64,000 bases of DNA from Cycas panzhihuaensis (taxonomy: Eukaryota > Cycadophyta). Position numbers and translations under genes: made by a program. A model generated the notes under the pieces. It was given only the letters and a program-made list of their open reading frames with translations, made no database searches and was not told the DNA's origin. Below are positions 53,488-64,000 of the stretch, one piece after another (positions within the stretch are counted from its first letter, which is position 1; every line of letters begins with the position of its first letter). The stretch covers positions 224,075,741 through 224,139,740 of the forward strand of contig CM041465.1 in NCBI GenBank assembly GCA_023213395.1, written 5' to 3'.

Positions 53488-53879
53488 TATTAAAAATATG
53501 TACTATTATCTTCATTTCTTTATATTCTATATTAATTTTATATTTATTATATAATCCTAAGGTAAACCTAATGTAAATTTAATCATATTATATAGTTTGG
53601 TTAGCTCCATTGCATGTGCCACTTAGTCGACCAATTATAATTCTCAAAATATTAATGGGTTGCTTATAAATTGAGCCTTGTATCACTATTTTATGTATAA
53701 TATTAAAGGTTATGTAGAAGCTCTACCCAAATTATGCCTCATGTGATGATAAATTCACCTATGCTCTTTAATATACTATTGTTCTACTTGTGTTCTACTT
53801 ATTTCCTATATTATTTTATTAATTTATATTGATACTTGATGAGTAGTACATGATTTTTAAATCCTAGTGTTCTTTAGAA
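53488..53879 (+). repeat. 3' LTR of element G
   Basis: 392 bp, partner of 47613-48002. It starts TATTAAAAATATG (the terminal TG has mutated to TA) and ends TTTAGAA as the 5' copy does. Confidence 0.9.
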
Positions 53880-53884
53880 TTTAG

Positions 53885-53975
53885 TGCAAACTTTTGGTGC
53901 CTATTTTTGGGTTTATTTGCTATACATTTCAATTTTTTGATCAGGTATAAAGAATTCCTAAAAGGAATCATATTA
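53885..53975 (+). repeat. 5' LTR of element F, second part
   Basis: CAAACTTTTGGTGCC(T/C)ATTTTTG onward matches 60201-60302. It ends ...CATATTA two bases before the primer site. Confidence 0.85.
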
Positions 53976-53977
53976 AG

Positions 53978-53990
53978 TGGTATCAGAGCC
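53978..53990 (+). other. Primer binding site of element F
   Basis: TGGTATCAGAGCC, an exact initiator Met-tRNA type site. Confidence 0.9.
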
Positions 53991-55689
53991 ACATACGTGA
54001 TTGTGGGAAGCAACTCGATAGAAAAATTGAGATTTTTTTTTTTCTCTACCAAATCGAGTACTCTCTCTACCTAAGTAGATATTGAAAAAAGACCTTTTCT
54101 TAGTACACTCTCTATAGAGATTGAGGAACAAAATCGACACCACTTAAGAGTCGTAAGAGAAGGAAATTTTCTTTCCCTAGGTAACACCTAGCATTTAAAT
54201 TTTTTTCCTTTTATTTATTTATTTTTTTAATTATTTATTTTTATTTTTGTGTTGGTCCAAGGGTAGATAACTCTACTTAGCAGCAACTCTTTTTTCTTCT
54301 TCCTACCTCTCTTTCTCGGGTAGATGACTCTACATGGTAGCTACCCAAGTAGTTAGGCAGAGACCCTATATAGAGGGGTCTTTAAAATTTATATGGATCA
54401 ATCATTTTTGCTAAGTGTATCATTACTTTTCTACCCCTTACATAAAAGACTAGAGATAACACTCCTGATTTAAGCACTAAATAGAACCTGGTTATGGAAT
54501 TGTACCTCCACATACCTTTAGGTATATAGGAGGACCTTTATAGGTTCTAAAGCTTTCCTAGCATAAGCAACCTACTGGTTGTTGAAGTCCTATAGTGCAA
54601 TGGTTAGCAGTTAGTTCCACGAAGCTACCTACCCCAAAGTTTTGCATAAGAAGTTTATTGGTAGGCCTATAAGGCCAAACACACCTTGTTTAGTGGTTAG
54701 TAGGACACCTTATATTACTTACATCCTATCTCACTTTTTTATTTAGATCATACACCATAGTATTTAAAGTAAAGAAAAAAAAGAAAGAACTCTAATTTCT
54801 AAAATACTTCCTAAATTTAGAAACTATAAGTATAGTTAGGCTTATATTTTAAAAAGAAAAAAAGGAGAAAAATAAAAAGAAAAAGAAAAAAAAGAAAGAA
54901 AAAATAGACTAAAAAAAGAGAAAAAACTCCACTTAGTCATGCTTTACAACACTCTTCTATAACAAAGAAAAAATACCATTAAAATTCATATACCTTAGTT
55001 CGATTAGTATGCCATGCTGGTCATTTTACACTACGATAGTTTTTATAGTCACTTTTTATGTTTATGAGTACCCAAGTCACATGTGGGCTATGTTGGAAAA
55101 ATAGATTCACTTAAAACTCACTTATCCTATCTCGATGGGCTTTTCATGCTTATTTTGGTACATTAGGTGAGTCCATTGTACTTTGGGATCAACTAGCTAT
55201 AGACACTCTTTCCCCTCTACCCCCTTCTCATCCCCTCACTTAATCTCCATCTTCTTTAAATCCCCTTCTTCCTATCAATCCCCACTTTGTCATTTCATTC
55301 TTTCTTCTTCTTCCCACTTTATATAATCCCCTTCTTCTATCTAATCCCATTTTGATTAGTCCTCTTCTCTTATGCAAGCTAGTATTCACAATCAATGATG
55401 GAAACCAAATATGCTGATAAAATCTAACAACTTAAAAGTAATCTCACATCCATTAAGGATGAGTTCCATAATATGTAGGAACAACTTAGTAATAATAATG
55501 ACCAAAATGCAAAAGAATTTATAGCCCTAAAAAATAAATTCTCAAGTATTAAACTTGAACTTGCAAGATCCTCATATCTACTCTAACAAATTATCAACTA
55601 AGTATGTGCTTCAAATTTAATAGGGCTAACCAATCAATAGTAGATGCTATCACCTTCTCTATTTTAGAGTTATTCACGACAGTTACCCT
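53991..55689 (+). other. Leader of element F
   Basis: About 1.7 kb of AT-rich leader. It includes a purine tract of A/G-rich sequence at 54845-54930 and pyrimidine-rich sequence at 55205-55370. 54860-54930 is almost only A and G. Confidence 0.5.
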
Positions 55690-56460
55690 TCCCTTATAAG
55701 ATCAACATCCCCATTTTTTATCTAGAGTTAGATAAAGGCAATGCAAAGAGTTGGATTAGCAAGTTAGAATCACATTTCTAACTCCACCCCATGCTGATTA
55801 ATGACTAGCTTACCTTTGCATCTATCCATCTTGATGGGAAGGCTCATCATTAGTTTCAATGGTGGTCAAAAGAATACCTTGCAAATCAATCTTAGGATTA
55901 ATTCTATAAAAGTTTCTTTGAGCAATATGAGGACACATGGAACTAAAACGTTTTTAACGAGCTTACTCAACTAAAATAGTCCTCGATAATTGAAGCTTTT
56001 GCCAATGAGTTTCAAGCTCTTTAGAATAAGGTCAATATATAGCTCAATCAATCCACCCTAGTCAAAATCTATATAGTTAGTCTCAAAGAATGTATGTATA
56101 TGTACTTGAAAACATCCCCACTAAACACTTTAGGATGGGCTATAACCATAGCAAAAAGTAGTCGAAGCAAAATTTATACTTAAGGGTACTTTCACTTCTC
56201 GATGGGATACACCTTGGTACCCATGCTCCCACCTAACAAACACATAATGACCTTGACCTTGGTAGAAGGATCATCGAGATAATCGCCCCATAATAGAATG
56301 CCCTATCACAAAATGACTACTAGCTAAATAAACTATAGGGTTCAAGTGAATGACTATCATTGAAGCCAACAGACATCGACAAGTGGGCCTTTGCATCTAA
56401 TGTGCAAAGAAATGAACTTTCAAACATGATAAGGTCTATAAAGCTAAATGTATGGTCTTC
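55690..56460 (+). pseudogene. Gag of element F
   Basis: Translated pieces KSWISKLESHF, LTFASIHLDGKAHH and FQWWSKEYLA, then FNELTQLK and EAFANEFQAL, follow the Ty3/gypsy gag core (W......F.......A....LeG.A..W...). At 56383-56450 GLCI*CAKK*TFKHDKVYK is the zinc knuckle typical of chromoviruses (GLCFRCDEKFTPGHKC), with stops. Confidence 0.8.
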
Positions 56461-56589
56461 ACTATTGATTCTATAACCTTGATTGATGGAGATCTAAATA
56501 TAGACATTAAGCCTAAGGAAGACCTTGCCATTGATTCTCCCATAGACCTTGAACCTAAACCTAAGGTTTCTCTTTCTATTATTTCCTTG

Positions 56590-56960
56590 ACTTATCTAAT
56601 CTATGCCATGTCCTAAACCACTCACATTAAAGGTATATTAAAGAAGATCCCTATAACCATCCTTATTGATGGTGGCATATTGCTTAACTTCATCGATATC
56701 TCCTTGGCTAGATAGCTTAACCTATATATAGTACCAAAAATTGGGTTCACCTACTCTTTACTAGGGCACTACAAACTCCATTGTGTAGGCCTTATTAAAA
56801 CTCTCCACGTTTAAATTGGCACATGTCAACTAGATTATGATTTTTATGCCATTTCTATAGGCAAATATAATACCATCCTAAGAGTTTAATGGCTCTAAAC
56901 CCTTAGTATATATAGTACTAATAATTCAACCACCAACCCATTCATTCTATTCAAAGACTA
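56590..56960 (+). pseudogene. Aspartic protease region of element F
   Basis: ITILIDGGILLNFIDISLA corresponds to the gypsy protease active-site block (vLIDSGSTHNFI), with D-S-G changed to D-G-G. Upstream is the loop-like region ISLTYLIYAMS. Confidence 0.65.
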
Positions 56961-57259
56961 CTTTAGACAAACCCATAAATTACATGGACTCCAACCATCT
57001 CCCAATCAACTCTTAACCTTGAAATGAATGATCTGATAATTAAATAATAACATTAATTACATAATTTACTTCAATAATATTCAACCTCAAATTAGCATTC
57101 ACCTTGACATCTAACCCATCCTCACCAAGTATCAATCTATCTTTGACTCACTTCCTAGTAGCCCCCCCCAGACTAAGGTTTCCACCATACCATCAAGCTT
57201 AATAACCCCCATAACCCCATTATCCTATGACCATATTGTAACTCCTACTTTAAAAAAAA

Positions 57260-57720
57260 TACAATTGAACATATTACAATAGAACTTATGGACATAGGAA
57301 TAATTCAACCTAGTAAAAGCCCTTACGTATCCCCCATCATGCTTGTTTAGAAAAGGATGACTCATTTTGCCTCTACATCGATTATCGAGAGCTTAACAAA
57401 CTAATAATTAAAAATAAATTTCCCACTCCTCACATCGATGATATATTAGATGGAATTTATAGGGTCACTTGTTTTTCCAAATTGGACCTCCAATTGAGAT
57501 ACTATCATATCCCCATTGCCCTTGAAGATCGTCATAAAACTACTTTTTGAAGACACCATGGGTATTTTAATTTTTAGGTTATACCCTTCAGATTATACAA
57601 TGCCCCAGCCACATTTCAAGGCCTAATGAACAAGATCTTTGGTGACTGCCTTTTCAAGTTTATCATTATCTTTTTTGATAATATCCTTATCTATAGTTTC
57701 TACATGTCTGCCCATCTACA
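57260..57720 (+). pseudogene. Reverse transcriptase of element F
   Basis: Readable in order: [70 protein letters not shown] and FFDNILIYS. The last is the YxDD active site with the second Asp changed to Asn. Frameshifts near 57345 and stops at 57548 and 57580 are among several breaks. Confidence 0.9.
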
Positions 57721-58019
57721 ACATTTGGAAATTGCCCTTTAACTTCTCTCCCAGCATAAACTTTATGCTAAATTGACTAAGCATAAATTTGGGAAGATTA
57801 AACTCTAATATTTGGGCCATATCATCTTGGTAGAAGGTGTCTGAGTAGACCTTGATAAAAGTTTATCCATTATCATATGGCCCACCCCCAAGACTTTCAC
57901 TTAACTACAAGCTTTCCTTGGACTCACAGGCTTTTATCACTGATTCATTAAAAATTATACTTTCATTACCATACCCCTAACCAATTTGCTTTTTAAGGAC
58001 TCCTTTTAGTGGTCCCCTA

Positions 58020-58450
58020 ATGTTGACGATGCCTTTAACCATCTCAAATTGCTCATGTCCACTACCATTGTATTGAACACCCTAGACTTTTCCAAACCAT
58101 TTCAACTTGAATGTAATGCATCTAGTGTAAGCTTAGGAGCTACCCTCATGTAGGATTTTCATCCAATTACCTTTGAAAGTTGAAAGTTAAAAGACCACAA
58201 ATGCTAAATTTTAACTTACCAAAAAGAAATGAAGGCCATCTTCTATGTAATTAATAAGTAACATCAATATTTACTAGGATCTAAATTCATTATTTTAATC
58301 AACCACTATAGTCCATGTCACCTCCTTGATTAACTTGTCCTTTTTGAAGAGCAAGTAAAGTGGGTTGATCACCTCCAAGTATTTGACTTTACTATATCTT
58401 ATAAAAAGGGCAAAGAAAATGTTATAGATGATACTCTCTCTCATCTCCCT
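58020..58450 (+). pseudogene. RNase H of element F
   Basis: FQLECNASSVSLGATLM corresponds to the catalytic-Asp segment (FVVETDASGxGxGAVL), with D replaced by N. YQKEMKAIFYVINK*HQYLL and QVFDFTISYKKGKENVIDDT complete the gypsy RNase H (final Asp present). Confidence 0.85.
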
Positions 58451-58639
58451 TCATACCCTTTTGAGCCCATCCTATAAGCCATCTCTTCCCCTTAACCTAT
58501 GTGGCTCTAAGAATTAGCTGATGACAACCAATCCTAACCCGATTATAGTAAGTGGTCCTCAGAAATTCTCACTTAGAAGGATTGGACCTTGCACAACACC
58601 CATCTTCTCTACAAAAATTGAATCTTTATCTATCCATCC

Positions 58640-59110
58640 TCTCCCTTCATTCCTCGTATCTTGATCAAGTACCACGCTACCCCCTTAGGAGGTCACTTGG
58701 GTTTTGATAAAAACTAGTGTTGCATTTGCTTTGACTTTTACTAGCCTCAAATGAAATCTTCTATACTAACTTTCATAGAAAAATGTGACATGTTCTAATG
58801 TAAAAAGGTAGACATGAAGGCTTGGCTTGGGATCCTCTAACCCCTTTAAATCCTAAAAGAAAAATGGCAAGATATTGCCATGGACTTCATCACAGGTCTT
58901 CAACCCTTAGTTAGAAATGACTCCATTTAGGTAATCATTAATCGACTAACAAAATATGCACACTTTCTACCAATCCACACATCCTAGCAAGCCCCTCACC
59001 TGGTTGACCTCTATATCTAATTTATTTTTTGCCTCTATGATTTTTTGTCCATTATAGTTTATGACCAAGATCCCAAATTCACATCTTCCTTTTGGAAATA
59101 ATTCTTTCAT
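58640..59110 (+). pseudogene. Integrase of element F
   Basis: The zinc domain shows YHATPLGGHLGFDKN and FIEKCDMF*CKK. The core shows DIAMDFITGLQP (first Asp), INRLTKYAHFLPI and YDQDPKFTSSFWK (second Asp region). The third catalytic residue region beyond 59110 is not clear. Confidence 0.85.
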
Positions 59111-59799
59111 CCAATTAGCACCTCCTTCAATACGAGTTCGCATACCACCCCTAGAAAAATAGTTAATCAGAGGTCCTCAATTGAACCTTAGAGATATATC
59201 TCTGTTGTTTTTCATCTAAACATAAGAAATGATGGATCTCCTAGTTAGCTTTAATAGAATATTAGTATAACTTTTCCCATCACTCTATAATTGGCTTTTC
59301 CCATCACTCTATAATTGGCATGTTCCCATTCATGGCCTTTTATAGTTATCCCCCATTATCCTACCATACATTGGCAACTAACCTATATATAGCCTCGATA
59401 CAACATAAATTGTAAAACATGGACCAAATTCTAAATAAACACAAATAAAGTTTAGCTATGGCTTAGAATCACATGAAGCAGCTTGTTGACCGCCACTACT
59501 TTAATCAAAATATTTCCATTGGTTATATGGTTTTTATTCACCTCTAACCCTATAAGTACCAGTCACTTCATCATAACATAAGCCATAAACTTAGTCCTCA
59601 ATACTATGGTTCCTATAAGGTTAGCCAACATATTGGGGAAGTTGCATATGCCCTTGAACTCCCTTTTGATACTAAGATCTATAATATTTTCCATGTATTA
59701 TACTTAAAAACCTCTTTAGCAAGTGTAGTCCTATAAAGCACTCTCATAATCCTCATTAAAGAATAACTCCTAATCATTCCTCTAGATTATATCTTTAAA
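59111..59799 (+). other. Integrase C-terminal region of element F, decayed
   Basis: Partly readable pieces (for example NHMKQLVDRHYFNQN near 59470, KLGPQYYGSYKV-like near 59600) fit the linker between integrase and chromodomain of chromoviruses. 59277-59310 contains a 23-bp tandem duplication, TTTTCCCATCACTCTATAAT repeated. Confidence 0.55.
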
Positions 59800-59940
59800 A
59801 CTAGACATTATCATCTCTAGAATAAAACCATTTCTAAGGACTTGGTGTAATGAACCAATAATATACTAGAGGAAGCAACATAGGAACTAGATGAATTCAT
59901 CAAACAACACCCATATCTATTATGCTACAGTGACTCAGCG
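59800..59940 (+). pseudogene. Chromodomain-like C-terminus of element F
   Basis: LEEAT*ELDEFIKQHPYLL near 59860-59925 matches the end of chromodomains in plant chromoviruses (EATWE....F...P.L), with the Trp codon now TAG. Chromodomains guide integration towards particular chromatin. Confidence 0.65.
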
Positions 59941-59957
59941 CCTTAACATATAGGACC

Positions 59958-60302
59958 TGTTACATAACCACTAGTGGTTGGTAGAACCCTTATGAAGGTA
60001 CTTTTCGCTAGTAAATGATAGATGTTAATATTAACTATTAAAAGGTATGTGTGGGCTACTTGGAGCCACTAATGAAAATAAAGGTTAAATGCCTATCTAA
60101 TAAGATTCATAGACTAAACAATCATTTTGCTTATTTAAGGCCTTATGGATATAAAAGAAGCTAGTTTTTTTATTGAAAAATTATTACCACCTATTTGGTA
60201 CAAACTTTTGGTGCCCATTTTTGTGTCCATTTATGCTCTGTTTATGCTCTATGTTTTTATTTTCTACTAAGGTATAAGGAATTCTCGAAAGGAATAATAT
60301 TA
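59958..60302 (+). repeat. 3' LTR of element F
   Basis: 345 bp from TGTTACATAACC to AATAATATTA. Uninterrupted, and used to reconstruct the order of the split 5' LTR. Confidence 0.9.
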
Positions 60303-60307
60303 ATGTG

Positions 60308-60560
60308 TGTGTGTATATATATATATTTATTTATTTATTATTATTATTTTTTTTTTGTATGTATGTGTGTGTATTTATATACATATATGTATGTGTATAT
60401 ATATACATATATAGATATATATGTAGATATATACATACATAGATACATACATATATATATATATATAGATATATACACATACACATACACACACATACAC
60501 ACATACACACACACACATATAGATATATAGATATAGATATATGCATACATACACACAAAC
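60308..60560. repeat. Microsatellite continuing on the far side of element F
   Basis: (GT)n/(AT)n then TATTATTA, (GTAT)n, (ATAC)n and (CA)n tracts. Same composition as 44052-47366; taken as the other half of one array split by F. Confidence 0.9.
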
Positions 60561-61354
60561 AGATATAATATATGTATAGATATATTCAAGACTATAGATT
60601 CGTACCAACAAAAGAAGCATTTATTAAAAACATACTTGAAACCATGCCAAAAAATAAGATTTAGAGTAACCTCTGTAATTATCATGTTAGAAAGATAAAA
60701 ATATTAAGGTAAAATATGTAATACATATGAGGTGAAATGTACTATAAATATGTATTCTTACCTATTGCAACAATTTAGAGATGATCATTTCCCACAAGCT
60801 TTGTTGTATTTTGTACCTATGCATACTTCATCTTTTATTTATATTTTACTATTATACATTTTAACATGATATTAGAGAAATATTTTAATAGCATTCACTT
60901 GAAAAAATTAAGTAGACACATGAAAAGTTCCTTAAGAGAGCTCCAAGAACAAAATTAAGGTGTTTAAACTTTCCTCTTCAATTATGCTAGTTAATGCAAA
61001 AAACCCATCTGTGGTGGATATAGCAACTATGAAAATACCAAAAGTAAAAAATTTAGGCCCTTATCCCTAGGGGGTCAACACTAGTACTTTTGTGAATAAC
61101 AATTGCTTAATCCCTCATATTTCTTCCTTTCCTATACCAATAGCATTTAATGTTGTATTAGCTACATCTAATATTCTTACAGGCTTGGAAGGTAATAGTT
61201 TTGATGTAGATACCTCACAATCTATAACTTCAAGTAAAAGTTCATTTGTTATTCACAACCTATTATTCTACATGTATAAATTCCATTAGGTAGAATGGGA
61301 AGTTTAATTTTTTTGGTTATAGAGTTTCTAACTACCTCCTCTAGTTTAGTAATT
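60561..61354. other. AT-rich DNA; nothing firm
   Basis: The frame 61092-61289 (plus) is Ser/Ile-rich and unrecognised. It lies directly upstream of, and on the same strand as, the PAM2-like fragment and could be decayed sequence of the same source gene. Confidence 0.3.
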
Positions 61355-61552
61355 TCAATATATTTGCTAAGTTCATCTATAACACCAATCTCTTTAGAAA
61401 ACTTGACATTTAATCCTCATGCAAAGGAATTCAAACTTAATCCAAATGCAAAGAGTTTTACTCCATGTTTTATTAGCCTAAGACCATTATCTCTTATGGA
61501 TCAACGTCCTTTATTTATGCCAAATAGTATTCCTGTAGTTACACATATGTAA
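61355..61552 (+). pseudogene. PAM2-region fragment resembling plant ataxin-2/CID proteins
   Basis: The open frame 61295-61552 contains, near 61409-61465, FNPHAKEF followed at once by KLNPNAKSFTP. These are the two Lx-NP-x-AK-x-F repeats of the PAM2 motif as found in plant ataxin-2-like CID proteins. A Ser-rich segment ending SLENLT precedes it and an RP-L-S/MPNSIPVVTHM segment follows, also as I recall from that family. PAM2 binds the MLLE domain of poly(A)-binding protein. The Sm/LsmAD domains are not found upstream, so this is a fragment. The 85-codon frame is unbroken, but there is no sign of a functional gene. Family naming is from memory. Confidence 0.62.
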
Positions 61553-61633
61553 GATTTAATAGTAGGGCTCAGGAAAGGTCCCTTGATATAATTGTTAACA
61601 TAACCTATCAAGTTTAGAAAATGCAACAATGTA

Positions 61634-61840
61634 ATGGCCACCTCTAGAGTGATAACTATTGTATATATGTAGCCTAAAGGTACTTATAGGTCTCTCTATA
61701 TAGTCAACTATCAAAATTCTGCTAAGGCAATAACTAGTAGAGCTTTAGAGATGTTGAATTTTACTCCTATTAATAGGAAACCTATCCAAATTATGTATTC
61801 ACATTAGGATCCTAATATCCATAAAAGTAGAAGCAACATT
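61634..61840 (+). pseudogene. Poly(A)-binding protein RRM1 fragment
   Basis: Plus-strand reading: SLYIVNYQNSAKAITSRALE, then MLNFTPINRKPIQIMYSH, a stop, and DPNIHKSRSNI. This is the second half of RRM1 and the RRM1-RRM2 linker of cytoplasmic PABP (..YVNY.....A.RAL..LNFTP.N.KPIRIMYS.RDPS.RKSG..NI). Stops are TAG at 61667 and TAG at 61805 (His-stop-Asp where relatives have Arg). Similarity ends at NI, where the next RRM should begin. Upstream half of RRM1 is not clearly readable. Confidence 0.75.
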
Positions 61841-62306
61841 AGGTGAGGACCATTAGCTGTGTCATTTTCTTTAGGTGACTTTATAGAGTTTGTTTACAGA
61901 ATACAAAGGGGTGAGGAGCAAGTTAATCGTGTAACATCATAATCTAGATATGTTTTGATATTTAGGGTTATAAGATAAATATACTAATGTTTGTTAGGCC
62001 TTTGCTTTATCTCCTAAGTACTAAAGTTATCCATGTCACTATCATAGGCCCCATATTCTAGTGAAGTCCACTAACAAGAAAGGATATAATCTATCTTTCT
62101 AATACTATAGCAGGATGCCCTAACTACCTATTCACATCAACTAATGATTGATATACAAAGCAAAATACCAAATCATTAAAGAACACTAAAGTTGGTTGTA
62201 ATAATTACACCTATTTGTAGGGATATTTTCCAATGCTTGTAATTAATCAATGCATTCATATTAAAATAATTATTAAAGGGATATGATAAGAAAAAAAAGG
62301 TAGGTA

Positions 62307-62345
<39 letters not shown>

Positions 62346-64000
62346 AGGGGGGGAGGGAGAGAGAAGGTTGAATTAAGGGGTCTTTTAGGCTACTATTTTT
62401 TGGAATTTAGTGGTCTTTTAGAAGGGTGACTAAATGTTTTATAGAGGCTTTATTTTCTTATCATGTTTTTAAACTTTTGATCCTCCTTTTTTTCTTCCAA
62501 CTTCTTCTTATTGTTTACTAAGTTCTAAGGATGGTTTCTAAGCTTAGCCAATATCATTTTAGTTCTAGCATTCTTCTCTTATTATAATTTTCTCTTGTTA
62601 GTAGATTATTACATGTATGAATCATCAAGGGTTATTATCTAATTCTCATTTGGAGTACTACATGGGCCTAAAATAAAATTTTAGTTGTAAGACTTATATC
62701 TCTTAACAGTATTAAACACTAATGTTAAATCTCTCTAGTTAAGTTATTATTTATTATCAAGGTTATTAATGCTTGATAGATTTTTATTCACTTGATCTAT
62801 TATGTGTTCAAACTTTGTTGTGGTTAGGAAATCATGATTATAAGTTATAAGATTGGCTAAGTTGTACTGGTATATTTGGTTTATGGGATGTGTAGAGGTA
62901 ATTTAGATGAATCAGTCATGTTATACTAGTAGCATTCATTAGATTATATCTCATAATAACTCTAAAGACCTATGATAATTATCATCTGCCACTTTCTTTT
63001 TAGCTTTTCCATTATGTTCACAATTTTGTCTTCCTCTCCTTTTTATGTTTTATTACATCTTTAACTTTCCCTTTTATCTTTAATTTGCATTATAAAAATA
63101 CTCCTTAAAAACTTTGTTAATGGTTATTATTTTTTGATATGTATATCACGTATATTATGTATCATAGAAGCCAATATAAGTGTGTTATTCAGTTGGGTAT
63201 TTTATAGTTGTCTCTCTATTATATGTGATGTCAATTAAGGTAGGTTACTTAGGAAACCTTAAGCAAAAGGGGAAAATGGTCTTCACAAAAGGGGGACTAA
63301 GGTAACAAGTCTTAATGGATCCTCAACTCCCTTCCAAAAGGAAGAGGGATGTCTTCCTAAATGTGTGTTAAGCAGGAAATGCAACCAACTACTATTGATG
63401 TGCTAAGTCAATTAATATAAAAGAGTAAAGAGAAAGTTGAAGAAGAAAAAGTAAATAATCACTAAGACTTTTCCCCTAAGGGATTAAGAACAAGCAAAGA
63501 CTCCTAATGAGGGGGATGGTCATTAGGTCCTTACCCTAAAAAGGACATCTTGAGATTCCTATCCACTAATCCCAAGCCCTCTTAAGGTGAAAGATCTATC
63601 CAAGACCTTTATCCCACCCTGATAGAAAAATCTATGTTGTACTAACTAAGGAATAGGAGGACTAATAAGTGTGAGGATTCACAAAATCTTAGACCCTAGA
63701 TTAAGACTCCCTCACTTAATGATAATCCTCTAAGAAAAGTGAATGGCTCATGGATACCTACATCTAATTCTAGTGAGTTATGCATAGTTAGAGGTGAATA
63801 AAAGAGAGAGAGAGAAGTGACTCTCAACCCAAAGTATTATAAGAAATTGATATCTTTAGAGTTCAAAATACAAGAAGAAAAATAGTCTCAAAGGGGAAGA
63901 AGTATGCATGTGAGGGATATCACATCTTGGTTGATAAAAAATGTCCTCACAATAAGAAGTATTTACCCTTTAAGAAAGGATGATTTTGTACACTAAGGAT
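61841..64000. other. AT-rich DNA with a GA tract; nothing recognised
   Basis: No frame with a recognisable domain on either strand. A relatively G-rich stretch on the plus strand (63230-64000) contains short Lys-rich readings (for example CEGYHILVDKKCPHNKKY near 63910-63965) that I cannot assign. Possibly more decayed transposable element running off the window edge. Confidence 0.35.
62313..62367 (+). repeat. (AG)n and purine tract
   Basis: (AG)14 followed by AAAGAAGGGGGGGAGGGAG and similar, an uninterrupted purine run of about 55 nt. Confidence 0.95.

Larger units (their letters stand above)
47608..53884 (+). mobile_element. Element G: Ty1/copia retrotransposon nested in F's 5' LTR
   Basis: LTRs 47613-48002 and 53488-53879; target-site copies TTTGG (47608-47612) and TTTAG (53880-53884); primer site TGGTATTAGAGC (48003-48014); polypurine tract AAGGAAGGG (53479-53487). 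Plus-strand gag, protease, integrase and partial RT/RNase H are readable with many stops. A large internal deletion removes most of RT and RNase H. Confidence 0.92.
47367..60307 (+). mobile_element. Element F: Ty3/gypsy chromovirus inserted in a microsatellite
   Basis: The 3' LTR is 59958-60302. The 5' LTR is 47372-47612 plus 53885-53975, split by copia G. Flanking bases ATGTA (47367-47371) and ATGTG (60303-60307) look like a 5-bp duplication. The primer site TGGTATCAGAGCC (53978-53990) is perfect. Plus-strand relics of gag, protease, RT, RNase H, integrase and a chromodomain-like tail follow in Ty3/gypsy order, all with stops. Confidence 0.9.

Noticed and set aside
60195-60685. Frames over the repeat at 60.3-60.6 kb
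   Set aside because: Built on the 3' LTR of F and adjoining microsatellite.

Overview
The window looks like a repeat-dense, AT-rich nuclear segment of a land plant, probably a gymnosperm or another plant with a large genome. Three things suggest this: an intron-containing host gene, several lineages of decayed plant LTR retrotransposons with initiator-Met tRNA primer sites (Ty1/copia, a Ty3/gypsy chromovirus) and plant LINEs with a C-terminal RNase H, and kilobase-scale AT microsatellites. The species cannot be fixed from sequence alone. No bacterial-type operon, CRISPR array, tRNA or rRNA was recognised.

Region by region. 1-12 kb: on the minus strand, the 3' part of a host gene of unrecognised function (coding exons 2906-3021, 3313-3396, 3528-4980, and one more upstream to 5224; possible 5' exons lie as far as 11.2 kb). 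A 5'-truncated LINE with target-site duplications lies within the presumed intronic sequence (6088-7588), and a related LINE tail ends at 1834. 12.9-29.4 kb: a three-level nest. Element A (gypsy-like, gag remnant only, TSD TTCTT) has its 5' LTR split by element B (copia, TSD TAAAT). The gag of B is split by LINE C (about 6.4 kb, full length, 14-bp TSD, GC-rich). The RT-RNase H part of B is also replaced by a possible plus-strand LTR fragment (D). 30.3-40.6 kb: a decayed LINE (J) appears split by LTR element E, whose interior holds a 5-kb AT/CA/GA microsatellite; a gypsy RT-RNase H relic (H) follows. 44.05-60.56 kb: a 3.3-kb AT array interrupted by chromovirus F, whose 5' LTR is itself interrupted by copia G. 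The array resumes on the far side of F.

60.6-64 kb: mostly unassigned AT-rich DNA. It contains two short same-strand relics of host protein genes: a PAM2-region fragment resembling plant ataxin-2/CID proteins (about 61355-61552) and a poly(A)-binding-protein RRM1 fragment (about 61634-61840). The two parent proteins are known binding partners, which makes this pair the most unexpected observation here.

Apart from the 3' exons of the host gene, nothing looks like an intact functional gene. LINE C is the least decayed element but carries stops and frameshifts. All domain calls come from reading translations by eye; no database search was run.
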